From: CAYOPZ01 sp964406005
Lineage (GTDB): Bacteria > Bacteroidota > Bacteroidia > Bacteroidales > SM23-62
NCBI GenBank assembly: GCA_964406005.1
Contig: CAYOPZ010000049.1
Coordinates: 1-19,593 of the forward strand
Length of the DNA stretch: 19,593 nucleotides
Reading direction: 5' to 3'
Below are positions 6,692 through 14,065 of this stretch, piece by piece; the stretch's first letter is position 1; each line of letters begins with the position of its first letter. The notes beneath the pieces were generated by a model that worked only from the letters and a program-made list of their open reading frames with translations, was not told the origin of the DNA and did no database searches. Position numbers and translations under genes: made by a program.

Positions 6692-7495
6692 GTGAATTAT
6701 TTCGGCCCGAATATCAAGTTCCTGAGAAAGAGGAAAAAACGCACCCAGGAAAATGTGGCGGATGCCCTCGGTCTCAAACGCACAACGGTAAATGCCCTGG
6801 AAAACAGGATCAGCCAGCCCTCTGTCAGCCATTTGCAGTCATTTTCAAAGCATTTCAGGATCGCGATGGATACGCTGGTGAACGTGGATCTGGCCTCGCT
6901 TTCGGGCAGCCAGCTCGCCGATCTTGAAAACGGCTTCGACGTGTTCGTGAAAGGGACCGGCCTCAGGGTCATCGCCATCACCGTCGACAACAGCAATGAA
7001 AACAACATCGAATGTGTTTCCCAGAAAGCCAGGGCGGGATATGCGCTGGGCTACGGGGACCCGGAATACATCGGCAAACTGCCCGTTTTCCAGGTCCCCT
7101 TCCTGAACAACACAAGAAAGCTCCGCGCCTTCCAGGTGAGCGGGGATTCCATGCTCCCGGTGCCCGACGGCGCCTGGGTGATCGGGGAATACCTGGAAGA
7201 TTTCACGCAGGCCGTCAGCGGCGACCTGTTCGTTGTCGTGACCCGCGACGACGGGGTGATGTTCAAAAAGGCGGAAAACCTCATCGCCGAAAGCGGGCGC
7301 CTCCGGCTCATATCCCTGAACCCGGCCTACGAACCGTACGAAATACCCGTGTCCGGGGTAACGGAAATGTGGAAACTGGTGAGCTACATCAGCAGGGAGG
7401 TGAACGCCAGTTTCAGCTTCGAGGAAAGCCTTCTGAATATGATGAAAGACCTGAAGGCGGAAATTACCGGTTTGAAGAAAAAGACTGGTTCCTGA
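6692..7495 (+). CDS. XRE-HTH / S24 peptidase autocleaving repressor (LexA/CI-like)
   Basis: 267 aa from a GTG start at 6692. Residues 5-60 form an XRE-type helix-turn-helix (R-T-Q-E-N-V-A-D-A-L-G-L then the recognition helix R-T-T-V-N-A-L-E-N). A linker leads to the S24/LexA protease domain. A115-G116 in K-A-R-A-G-Y is the likely Ala-Gly self-cleavage site. S153 in V-S-G-D-S-M is the nucleophile, and K192 (or K193) in V-M-F-K-K-A is the base. The family member would bind DNA as a dimer, then cut itself when RecA filaments signal damage. The C-terminal ~30 residues look like a short coiled coil (L-L-N-M-M-K-D-L-K-A-E-I). It diverges from dinB-dnaE, so it is the obvious regulator of that operon and of itself. 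It has an XRE rather than a LexA winged-helix domain, so it is not canonical LexA. Confidence 0.9.
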   Translation: MNYFGPNIKFLRKRKKRTQENVADALGLKRTTVNALENRISQPSVSHLQSFSKHFRIAMDTLVNVDLASLSGSQLADLENGFDVFVKGTGLRVIAITVDNSNENNIECVSQKARAGYALGYGDPEYIGKLPVFQVPFLNNTRKLRAFQVSGDSMLPVPDGAWVIGEYLEDFTQAVSGDLFVVVTRDDGVMFKKAENLIAESGRLRLISLNPAYEPYEIPVSGVTEMWKLVSYISREVNASFSFEESLLNMMKDLKAEITGLKKKTGS

Positions 7496-7509
7496 GAATT
7501 CAAAGGCGG

Positions 7510-8313
7510 TTATTCTTTCACTCCGGTTCCTTTGAAAAAGGTATAGCAAAATGTTCCTCCTCCTTCCGCGCTTTTATACAGGTCTCGTATCCCTTTTTCC
7601 ATCGTTTCACGATCAATTAGTTTTTGGGAAATCGCCTCTTCCGAAATTCCTTTTATCATTGCCGTGAATGTATTTTTTGTAAATCCTTCCACCAATTTTG
7701 GATTGGAATCATCAACATATACCTGCCTGGGAGAAACCTTTATTTTCCTGAATCCTGCCTGGTTCAACAATGGAAAAAGCCTTCTTCCGATATTCGCATC
7801 TCCTCCATTTTGTTTTTGAAGTTCCACCAGGCAATGGATCGCTTTTTGTGCCTCTTCACTATCCGGATGAAAATATGCGGAACCATGGTCGCCTTCAACC
7901 AGGGTAATTGTACCGCTCGTTTTTAATACTCTTTTCAGTTTGTTCAATGCCTCCATTGGATCCGGCAGGTGTTCAAGGACAAAACACAGCAAAACATGAT
8001 CAAAGTATTCGTCCGAAAACGGTAGATCGAATATGTCCGCCTGCCGGAATTCAACATTGTAAATTCCTTTTGATTCTATCAGACGCTTTGCCTGCTTTAT
8101 CGACTCCGGCGAAATATCAATGGAGATGAATTCAGAATCCTTGTTTTTAGGGGCGATTATTATTGTCTGGGATCCGATTCCGCAGCCGGCTTCAAGAATA
8201 ACAGAGCCGGCATCCCAAACCGAATCGCAATGCAATAGATCTGCAAGTGCACCGGCCTGGTCATTCAGTCGATTTGCTTCCGATTCGGAATATCCGTGCA
8301 CATATTTATCCAT
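7510..8313 (-). CDS. Class I SAM-dependent methyltransferase (Methyltransf_11/25 type)
   Basis: 267 aa from ATG 8313 (MDKYVHGYSESEANRL). A GTG at 8340 would add nine residues and is less likely. The Rossmann core shows motif I, I-L-E-A-G-C-G-I-G (about residues 39-47), an acidic end of beta-2 in I-S-I-D-I-S, a D-I-F-D-L-P-F loop, and L-C-F-V-L-E-H-L-P-D-P, as in small-molecule methyltransferases. The opening M-D-K-Y-V-H-G-Y-S-E-x-E-A-x-R-L-x-D-Q-A is typical of a subgroup that methylates small metabolites. The acceptor cannot be read from sequence. It starts 28 bp after the GH3 stop on the same strand, so it may be co-transcribed, though its codon use looks somewhat more AT-rich than GH3. It converges on the S24 gene with 14 bp between stops. 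Confidence 0.85.
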   Translation of the reverse strand: MDKYVHGYSESEANRLNDQAGALADLLHCDSVWDAGSVILEAGCGIGSQTIIIAPKNKDSEFISIDISPESIKQAKRLIESKGIYNVEFRQADIFDLPFSDEYFDHVLLCFVLEHLPDPMEALNKLKRVLKTSGTITLVEGDHGSAYFHPDSEEAQKAIHCLVELQKQNGGDANIGRRLFPLLNQAGFRKIKVSPRQVYVDDSNPKLVEGFTKNTFTAMIKGISEEAISQKLIDRETMEKGIRDLYKSAEGGGTFCYTFFKGTGVKE

Positions 8314-8341
8314 ATCGTTTTTTCTCACTTGCCATGACACC

Positions 8342-10789
8342 CTATCTGAAAAGATATGTAATTTCTCTTTTTGGTGTCAGGGCCCTGCTGACTTCTTCCA
8401 CCGTTATATCCTCGTTCACGATGAAATCCGATGTTTCTCTGATATCCCTTGAAGACGCGCCCGTTTTTATCATGTAATCGCCTTTTTCAATGATCCAGGA
8501 AAAGGTTTCTTCGTCGAAGGAGGCTATGTCTTCCGGATGAACGGTAAATGTCAGTGTTTCGCTTTCGCCCGGCTGAAGCAATCCGGTTTTTCCGAACGCT
8601 ACCAGTACATCGGCCGGTTTCCGGAGTTTTCCATCGGGAGCTGTCATATAGATCTGGACCGCTTCCCTGCCTGCAGAGTTTCCCGTATTTGTCACATCGG
8701 TCGTAACGGTGAGCCCGCCTTTCCATTCCGTATCGCTCAAAGCAAGGCTGCTGTATTCAAAGTCAGTGTATGAAAGGCCGTAGCCGAATTCGTATGCGAC
8801 CGGTATGTCAAAAGTGTTGTAATACCTGTAGCCCACGTAAATATCCTCTTCATATATCACTTCCCACGGCACTCTTTCAGAAAATGAGAAGGCCGACAGA
8901 TCCTGACTGCCTGCTTCGCCTTTTACAGAATCGGGCTCCTGCCCCGGGAAATTCCTTGCAGTGGGGCTGTCCTCGTATTTAATCGGGAAAGTAACTGCCA
9001 GTTTTCCCGAGGGGTTTACCTTGCCCGTGATCACATCGGCTATTGAATTTCCGGCTTCCTGCCCGGGCTGCCAGGCGCATAAAATTGCATCGGGATAATC
9101 CCGCCAGCTCGCCGTTTCGATAACGCCTCCGATGTTTAAAACAACCAGGACCTTTTTGCCCGCTGCATGGAATGCATCCGCTATATTTACGATCATTTCA
9201 CGCTCGGCCCGGCTTAAATAGAAATCTCCCCCGATCGCCTGCCTGTCGGAGCCTTCCCCGGAATTCCGGCCGATCGTTATCAGGGCCATATCGGAATTCT
9301 CTGCTGCCTGTGCGGCAATTGATCCGGTAACGGTCATTTCGGGCAGGGGCACTTTTCCGCCTCTCATACGAACGTACAGGTCTTCAGGCGGGCCGATCCT
9401 TTCGCGGGTCTCGGTTATGTACGTTTCGTAGGTTTGTTCGAGTTCCGGCTCGGGTTTCAATCCGCTGCCCACCAGCCCCTCGATGACCGATACCGTGTAA
9501 GCTTCCTGCACATCGCCGCTGCCTATGCCGCCCGAAATAATATCGTATGAGGTATTTCCGAAAACCGCAACAGTCGTTCCTTCTGCCTTGAGCGGCAAAG
9601 TGCCGTTTCCGTTCTTCAACAATACCATGCCATCGGTGGCGGCCTGTCGCGTAACCGCGGCATGTGCCTTTAAATCGGGATTGCCGGAATAATCATACTT
9701 CCTGTACCCGGGAGATTTCATCATTATTCCAAGGATTCTTTTAAGATTGGTATCGAGCACGGATTCTTCCAGCTCGCCGTCCTTAACGGCCTGTATTATT
9801 GTTTTTATCTGATCGGTCGTGCCGGGCATGATGACATCGTTCCCGGCCTTCATTTGCCGGACCGCATCGGCCCCGCCGCCCCAGTCGGAAACCACATAAC
9901 CCTTAAAACCCCAGTCGTCGCGCAATATCCTGGTAAGCAGATCATGACTTTCGGAAGTATATGAACCGTTTATTTTATTGTATGACGACATTACCGTCCA
10001 TGGCTGCGCTTCTTTTACCGCTATTTCGAATCCCCTGAGGTAAAGCTCCCGCAGCGCCCTTTCACTGACAATTGTATTTACGGAATGCCTGTTTGTTTCC
10101 TGGTTGTTGGCTGCAAAATGCTTAATCGAGGTCCCTACGCCGTTGGATTGAACCCCCTTTACCATGGATGCAGCGATCCTGCCCGTCAATAAAGGATCTT
10201 CGGAGTAGTATTCGTAATTCCTGCCGCACAGGGGGTCGCGCTGGAGGTTCATTCCCGGGGCAAGCAATACATCGACGCCGTATTCCAGCACCTCGTTGCC
10301 TATAATCCTGCCTACATTGTACACCAGATCCTTATCCCAGGTGGATGCCAGTACCGTGGCGATCGGAAAGGCGGTGCAGTACTTTATTTCAGCGCTGTCT
10401 TCTTCGGTCGGCTGAATTCTCAGCCCGGCCGGCCCGTCAGACATTACCTGGCTTACGATCCCCTTTTCGGGAAATTCGGCTGTATTGCCGGCAACGCCGG
10501 GCACATTTTTTCTGACCTTTCGCACCATGGCAGCATAACCCTCTCCCAATTCCTCAAGATTTTCAGTGCGGCCCAGACTCCGGCGAACGGAATCAGGAAG
10601 GTTCAGAACCCTTCCCACACCAACCAGGACCTCTGCTTTTTCTTCCAGGCTGAGTGAAGTAACAATTCTGTCAATTTCCTTATTGTCTGAATCTGACTGA
10701 CACGATGTAAACTGCATGAACAAAACAGCAGCCAGGCCATAAATTATGACCGGTGAAAAAGGAATGGTAATAAAAGCTTTGGTTTTCAT
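8342..10789 (-). CDS. Glycoside hydrolase family 3 lipoprotein (beta-glucosidase type)
   Basis: 815 aa from ATG 10789. The open frame extends to 11020 but the extra 77 codons overlap the M64 gene and are not protein-like. Signal peptide with lipobox F-T-S-C and lipidated Cys30. The GH3 (alpha/beta)8 domain spans ~40-360, with K-H-F-A-A-N-N-Q-E (223-231) and nucleophile D302 in V-V-S-D-W-G-G. The second domain spans ~380-610 and carries the predicted acid/base E512 in N-S-G-E-G-S-D-R, followed by G-D-F-Y-L, as in Thermotoga Bgl3B. A fibronectin-III-like C-terminal domain covers ~690-790. Enzymes of this build release beta-linked glucose or related sugars from oligosaccharides at the cell envelope; exact specificity is not predictable. 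It lies 17 bp after the M64 peptidase gene on the same strand. No SusC/SusD pair or other polysaccharide-utilisation genes are in view. Confidence 0.93.
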   Translation of the reverse strand: MKTKAFITIPFSPVIIYGLAAVLFMQFTSCQSDSDNKEIDRIVTSLSLEEKAEVLVGVGRVLNLPDSVRRSLGRTENLEELGEGYAAMVRKVRKNVPGVAGNTAEFPEKGIVSQVMSDGPAGLRIQPTEEDSAEIKYCTAFPIATVLASTWDKDLVYNVGRIIGNEVLEYGVDVLLAPGMNLQRDPLCGRNYEYYSEDPLLTGRIAASMVKGVQSNGVGTSIKHFAANNQETNRHSVNTIVSERALRELYLRGFEIAVKEAQPWTVMSSYNKINGSYTSESHDLLTRILRDDWGFKGYVVSDWGGGADAVRQMKAGNDVIMPGTTDQIKTIIQAVKDGELEESVLDTNLKRILGIMMKSPGYRKYDYSGNPDLKAHAAVTRQAATDGMVLLKNGNGTLPLKAEGTTVAVFGNTSYDIISGGIGSGDVQEAYTVSVIEGLVGSGLKPEPELEQTYETYITETRERIGPPEDLYVRMRGGKVPLPEMTVTGSIAAQAAENSDMALITIGRNSGEGSDRQAIGGDFYLSRAEREMIVNIADAFHAAGKKVLVVLNIGGVIETASWRDYPDAILCAWQPGQEAGNSIADVITGKVNPSGKLAVTFPIKYEDSPTARNFPGQEPDSVKGEAGSQDLSAFSFSERVPWEVIYEEDIYVGYRYYNTFDIPVAYEFGYGLSYTDFEYSSLALSDTEWKGGLTVTTDVTNTGNSAGREAVQIYMTAPDGKLRKPADVLVAFGKTGLLQPGESETLTFTVHPEDIASFDEETFSWIIEKGDYMIKTGASSRDIRETSDFIVNEDITVEEVSRALTPKREITYLFR

Positions 10790-10806
10790 TTTCTGGTTGT
10801 TTATTG

Positions 10807-12084
10807 TTATTCTGTATAGTATTTGATCATCCGGGTGATGGCATCCCGACAGACCTCGCAGAATCCATCCGCCGAGTTGCTTTTCATCCTGCAATCCAAC
10901 GCAGGCCTGTATATTCCCTTTTCGGAATACCCCGCGCCCTCGAATACGCCTGTCCTGCCGCGGTATTCTTCCGTGGCGGGCGTTGGCACCGGCACATCCC
11001 CGTCCAGCATGTCCTTCCATTTCGATCCGAAGTCTACCAGGGTTGTGATATTGGGCTGCCAGGGTTCAAGGTCCAGGTTGAAGAATTCCTGGTAAGTCAC
11101 TCCCGACGAGTAATACTCATCGGCGAGCCCTGCAAAGGCATGCCCGAATTCATGGATCAGCACGGTTGGTGAATCCGGATTGTCGCTCGATATGACGCTG
11201 TAATGGTTGTATATCCCTCCTCCGCCGTACCTGTCTGTATTCACCAGCACGACGATCTGGTCGTACGGTACGTTGGCCGCAGCATCCCTTACCGGTTTGG
11301 GATCTTCTGCCGTCAGGTACCTTTCCAGCCTGAAGGTGTAGAAACCCGAATTCAATGCCGTGTTTTTCCAGATCCCCTCGCCCGGCAGGTCCGTACCCGA
11401 ATCTTCGGAAACGGCTGCGACCGCGTATACATTGAACCTGTCCCTGTAAGCCCTGAACGGACTCACGGCCAGGAGGGAATCCGCGAACCTCCCTGCATCC
11501 CTGTAGAATTTCTCCGTTTCGGAAGCGGTATAGCCTTCTGCGATGAACGCAATGTCCACGCAGTTTTCCGGGGGGCCGTTTTCCAGGATCATCCGGTAGG
11601 GAAAGGGAGCGGCAGGACCTTCCATGATATAAGGGTCCGAAGGGTCCACGCTCAGGGTAATTTTAGGGACGAAAACATTCTTTTCGTCGCGTTCGGAGAT
11701 CTCTACGGTAACGGGCGCCAGGGGAAACGGGAAGCGGACCGTCTGGTTAAAGGCTTTATCGATGGTTCCGGCCTCCTCAACGGTTTGCCACTCCTCGAAC
11801 AGGGTGCAGAATCCGCGGGAATATATCAGGTCCCCGGTAGCTTCATCCCTTACCCTGATCCTGTATTCTCCGTAACCGAAAGGGTCTGTAAGGTTTTTAC
11901 GGTTGCCGCCCCAGGAGGGTTCCTTCCTTATCTCATCGAGGTAAATGCCCGAGGTATCATGATTGCCCGCAAGCACAAGGTCGAGCCGTATGCTTCCGCC
12001 TGTGAAGTACCGGTCGAAGGATACCTGCGAATATCCTGACAGGGTAACTGCAAACAGAGCTATATTTAATAAATTTGTTCTCAG
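10807..12084 (-). CDS. Secreted M64-family (IgA-peptidase-like) zinc metallopeptidase, non-ATG start
   Basis: From GTG 11976 the frame gives 389 aa. The same open frame continues upstream with V-S-F-D-R-Y-F-T-G-G-S-I-R-L-D-L, which is the usual M64 N-terminus, preceded by a signal peptide (L-L-N-I-A-L-F-A-V-T-L-S-G-Y-S-Q). No ATG, GTG or TTG lies between there and the TGA at 12102-12100, so I take CTG 12084 as the start (425 aa); ATC 12087 is an alternative. The peptidase domain carries H-E-F-G-H-A-F-A-G-L-A-D-E, giving zinc ligands H311 and H315, general base E312 and third ligand D322. The N-terminal ~110 residues form the M64 beta-sandwich. Family members cleave immunoglobulin A or other proteins outside the cell; the substrate here is unknown. 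It is first in the M64-GH3-methyltransferase run and diverges from the channel gene. Confidence 0.85.
   Translation of the reverse strand: MRTNLLNIALFAVTLSGYSQVSFDRYFTGGSIRLDLVLAGNHDTSGIYLDEIRKEPSWGGNRKNLTDPFGYGEYRIRVRDEATGDLIYSRGFCTLFEEWQTVEEAGTIDKAFNQTVRFPFPLAPVTVEISERDEKNVFVPKITLSVDPSDPYIMEGPAAPFPYRMILENGPPENCVDIAFIAEGYTASETEKFYRDAGRFADSLLAVSPFRAYRDRFNVYAVAAVSEDSGTDLPGEGIWKNTALNSGFYTFRLERYLTAEDPKPVRDAAANVPYDQIVVLVNTDRYGGGGIYNHYSVISSDNPDSPTVLIHEFGHAFAGLADEYYSSGVTYQEFFNLDLEPWQPNITTLVDFGSKWKDMLDGDVPVPTPATEEYRGRTGVFEGAGYSEKGIYRPALDCRMKSNSADGFCEVCRDAITRMIKYYTE
12070..12077 (+). promoter_or_regulatory. Candidate -7 element (TAAATTTG) for the mechanosensitive channel gene
   Basis: TAAATTTG on the plus strand is a full match to TAnnTTTG and is 47 bp upstream of the channel's ATG, implying a leader of roughly 35-40 nt. 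It lies inside the signal-peptide coding region of the divergent M64 gene, so the two transcripts would overlap at their 5' ends. No clear -33 box was found. Confidence 0.4.
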
Positions 12085-12114
12085 GATACGCTTTGCAAAT
12101 CAATATCTCAAAAA

Positions 12115-12122
12115 CAAATATA
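12115..12122 (-). promoter_or_regulatory. Candidate -7 element (TATATTTG) for the M64 gene
   Basis: The minus strand 12122-12115 reads TATATTTG, a full TAnnTTTG match. It lies about 30 bp upstream of the proposed CTG start and touches the channel gene's ATG region. The implied leader is very short (about 20-25 nt). No clear -33 TTTG was seen. Confidence 0.4.
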
Positions 12123-12124
12123 CC

Positions 12125-13402
12125 ATGAATTATATTACGGGCTGGACCGATAAGCTGGAACAATTGTTCACGGGCGCAGGGATGTCCCCTGACCTGTCGG
12201 TTTTACTGAGGACCCTGGTGGTTGCGGCCATTGTAACCGGCCTCGCGATACTGGCGGACATCGTAACCCACAGGCTGATCCTGGCAGGGATCCGGAAACT
12301 GGTAAGCAGGACGCGCACCAGGCTTGACGATATCCTGCTTGAAAGGAAGGTTTTTCTCAGGATCGCCCACATCGTCCCTGCATTGATCGTATACGGGTTT
12401 GCCGTTTCTGTGTTTTCGGATTATCCTGTCCTTGGAGACTGGGTCGAAAGAGCCTGCCTTACGTACATCGTTATCATGATTACCCTGGTGCTGGATTCTT
12501 TCCTCAACGCGCTGCACGAGATCTATCTCACCCTTCCTGTCGCAGAAGGAAGGTCCATCAAGGGATACGTACAGGTCGTCAAGATCGTCGTCTATTTTCT
12601 CGCGGTCATTCTGATCATTTCGATCATTTTAAAGGAATCCCCCCTGGCCCTCCTGGCAGGCCTGGGAGCCATGGCCGCAGTGTTGATGCTGGTTTTCAAG
12701 GATTCCATCCTCGGGTTCGTTGCCAGCATCCAGCTTTCGGCCAACAAGATGGTCAAACCCGGCGACTGGATCGAAATGCCCGCCCATAATGCCGACGGGA
12801 CGGTCCTGGACATTTCCCTGAATACGGTGAAGGTACAGAACTGGGACAAGACCATTGCCACCATCCCCACCTACGCACTGGTTTCCGAATCGTTCAGGAA
12901 CTGGAAGGGAATGGAGGAATCGGGGGGCAGAAGGATCAAGCGTTCCGTCAATATCGACATGAACTCGGTGCGGTTCCTCGATCATGAAACGATCGACAGG
13001 TTCAAGAAGATCAGCCTTATCAGGGACTATATTGAAAACCGGGAAAAGGAAATTGCAAAATACAATGAGGAAAACCGGATCGACGACTCGGTGCTTGTGA
13101 ACGGCCGGCGCATGACAAACCTGGGGACTTTCAGAAAATACGTCGAGGCATACCTGCGCCATCATCCGAAGATCCACAACGACATGACCTTCCTTGTCAG
13201 GCACCTGCATCCCACAGAGCGCGGCCTTCCCCTCGAGATCTACGTGTTCTCGAACGACCAGGCATGGGCCAATTACGAGGCCATTCAGGCGGATATATTC
13301 GACCATATTCTCGCGGTCATCCCGGAGTTCGGGCTGAAGGTCTTCCAGAATCCCACGGGAAGCGACTTTGCCGGTTTCGGCAGGCAAGCAGCCACCGGAT
13401 GA
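12125..13402 (+). CDS. ybdG: MscS-family mechanosensitive channel, YbdG (miniconductance) type
   Basis: 425 aa from ATG 12125; the longer open frame from 11963 runs antisense through the M64 gene and is rejected. Five hydrophobic segments are visible at about 25-47, 78-98, 109-131, 150-168 and 172-195. The last is the Gly/Ala-rich pore helix (L-L-A-G-L-G-A-M-A-A-V), followed by the MscS beta-domain signature G-F-V-A-S-I-Q-L-S-A-N-K-M-V-K-P-G-D-W-I. The long C-terminal cytoplasmic domain carries the YbdG hallmarks: G-R-R-M-T-N-L-G-T-F-R, H-P-K-I-H-N-D-M-T, L-P-L-E-I-Y and the A-I-Q-A-D-I-F-D-H tail. The length matches E. coli YbdG (415 aa). It should sit in the inner membrane and release solutes on osmotic downshock. 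The gene appears monocistronic; the next plus-strand gene starts 179 bp later. Confidence 0.9.
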   Translation: MNYITGWTDKLEQLFTGAGMSPDLSVLLRTLVVAAIVTGLAILADIVTHRLILAGIRKLVSRTRTRLDDILLERKVFLRIAHIVPALIVYGFAVSVFSDYPVLGDWVERACLTYIVIMITLVLDSFLNALHEIYLTLPVAEGRSIKGYVQVVKIVVYFLAVILIISIILKESPLALLAGLGAMAAVLMLVFKDSILGFVASIQLSANKMVKPGDWIEMPAHNADGTVLDISLNTVKVQNWDKTIATIPTYALVSESFRNWKGMEESGGRRIKRSVNIDMNSVRFLDHETIDRFKKISLIRDYIENREKEIAKYNEENRIDDSVLVNGRRMTNLGTFRKYVEAYLRHHPKIHNDMTFLVRHLHPTERGLPLEIYVFSNDQAWANYEAIQADIFDHILAVIPEFGLKVFQNPTGSDFAGFGRQAATG

Positions 13403-13581
13403 AAGGATTATTTTTCCAGACCCCTGCTTAACAATTACGAACTGAAACCAGAAGATATTTTCCAATCTGAAAGATTACGGCATTTTTTTTCAAAAGATTT
13501 TATTCAGATAATGTCATTTAATTATGATTTGTTATTTTTCTCCACGATATTTGAAAAATCATTATAATTCCCCGGTCAAAA
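13403..13581. other. Intergenic region upstream of the Lrp/AsnC gene
   Basis: AT-rich 179 bp. It contains an imperfect dyad, AATTATGATTT (13520-13530) against AAATCATTATAATT (13556-13569), in which ATGATTT and AAATCAT are exact reverse complements. GATATTTG (13546-13553), one mismatch from the -7 consensus, lies between the arms. This is a plausible autoregulated promoter for the Lrp-type gene. No coding sequence was seen. Confidence 0.35.
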
Positions 13582-14046
13582 ATGGACGAATCCTTACAGA
13601 TTGATAGCCTGGACAGAAAAATCATTAAGCTCATCACACAGAATGCACGCATTCCCTTCCTCGAAGTGGCCCGCGAATGCAATGTCTCGGGCGCAGCCAT
13701 ACACCAGCGCATCCAGAAACTTACGAATACGGGTGTCATTACGGGATCGAAATTCATCATCGAACCCAAAAAAATGGGATACAAGACCTGTGCATACATG
13801 GGTATTTTCCTGGACAAAGCCAGCTTATACAGGGAGGTTCTGGCCGGTCTTAGGAAGATCCCGGAGATCACACAATGCCACTACACCACCGGCAACTATT
13901 CCATCTTTATTAAAATATACGCCCGCGACAACGAACACCTGAAAACCATCCTGAGCGACAAGATCCAGCTGATCCCTGGCATCTCCCGGACCGAGACCTT
14001 CATTTCACTGGAAGTCGGCTTTGCCAGGTCGGTTCCGATAGATTAG
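13582..14046 (+). CDS. Lrp/AsnC-family transcriptional regulator
   Basis: 154 aa, the usual length of the family. Residues ~7-60 are the AsnC-type helix-turn-helix (L-D-R-K-I-I-K-L-I-T-Q-N-A-R then V-A-R-E-C-N-V-S-G-A-A-I-H-Q-R-I-Q-K-L, followed by G-V-I-T-G). Residues ~68-150 are the RAM effector-binding domain, with the hydrophobic strand A-Y-M-G-I-F-L, the G-N-Y-S-I-F-I-K-I-Y strand and the P-G-I-S-R-T-E-T-F-I-S-L end. Such proteins form dimers or octamers that sense amino acids and control transport or metabolism genes. No amino-acid gene lies next to it, so its ligand and regulon are unknown, and it may be a global regulator. Its stop is 19 bp from the convergent ATPase gene's stop. Confidence 0.92.
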   Translation: MDESLQIDSLDRKIIKLITQNARIPFLEVARECNVSGAAIHQRIQKLTNTGVITGSKFIIEPKKMGYKTCAYMGIFLDKASLYREVLAGLRKIPEITQCHYTTGNYSIFIKIYARDNEHLKTILSDKIQLIPGISRTETFISLEVGFARSVPID

Positions 14047-14065
14047 GCAAGCGTTTGATACGATA

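Noticed and set aside
6845..7549. 234-codon minus-strand frame opposite the S24 gene
   Set aside because: It overlaps a clear XRE-S24 gene completely, and its sequence is His/Pro-rich without motifs.
8314..8340. GTG start at 8340 for the methyltransferase
   Set aside because: It would add nine residues that do not look like the family start, and the ATG at 8313 begins the familiar M-D-K-Y-V-H-G-Y opening.
11203..12039. 278-codon plus-strand frame
   Set aside because: Antisense to the M64 peptidase gene, no recognisable domain.
12629..13465. 278-codon minus-strand frame
   Set aside because: Antisense to the YbdG-type channel gene, no recognisable domain.
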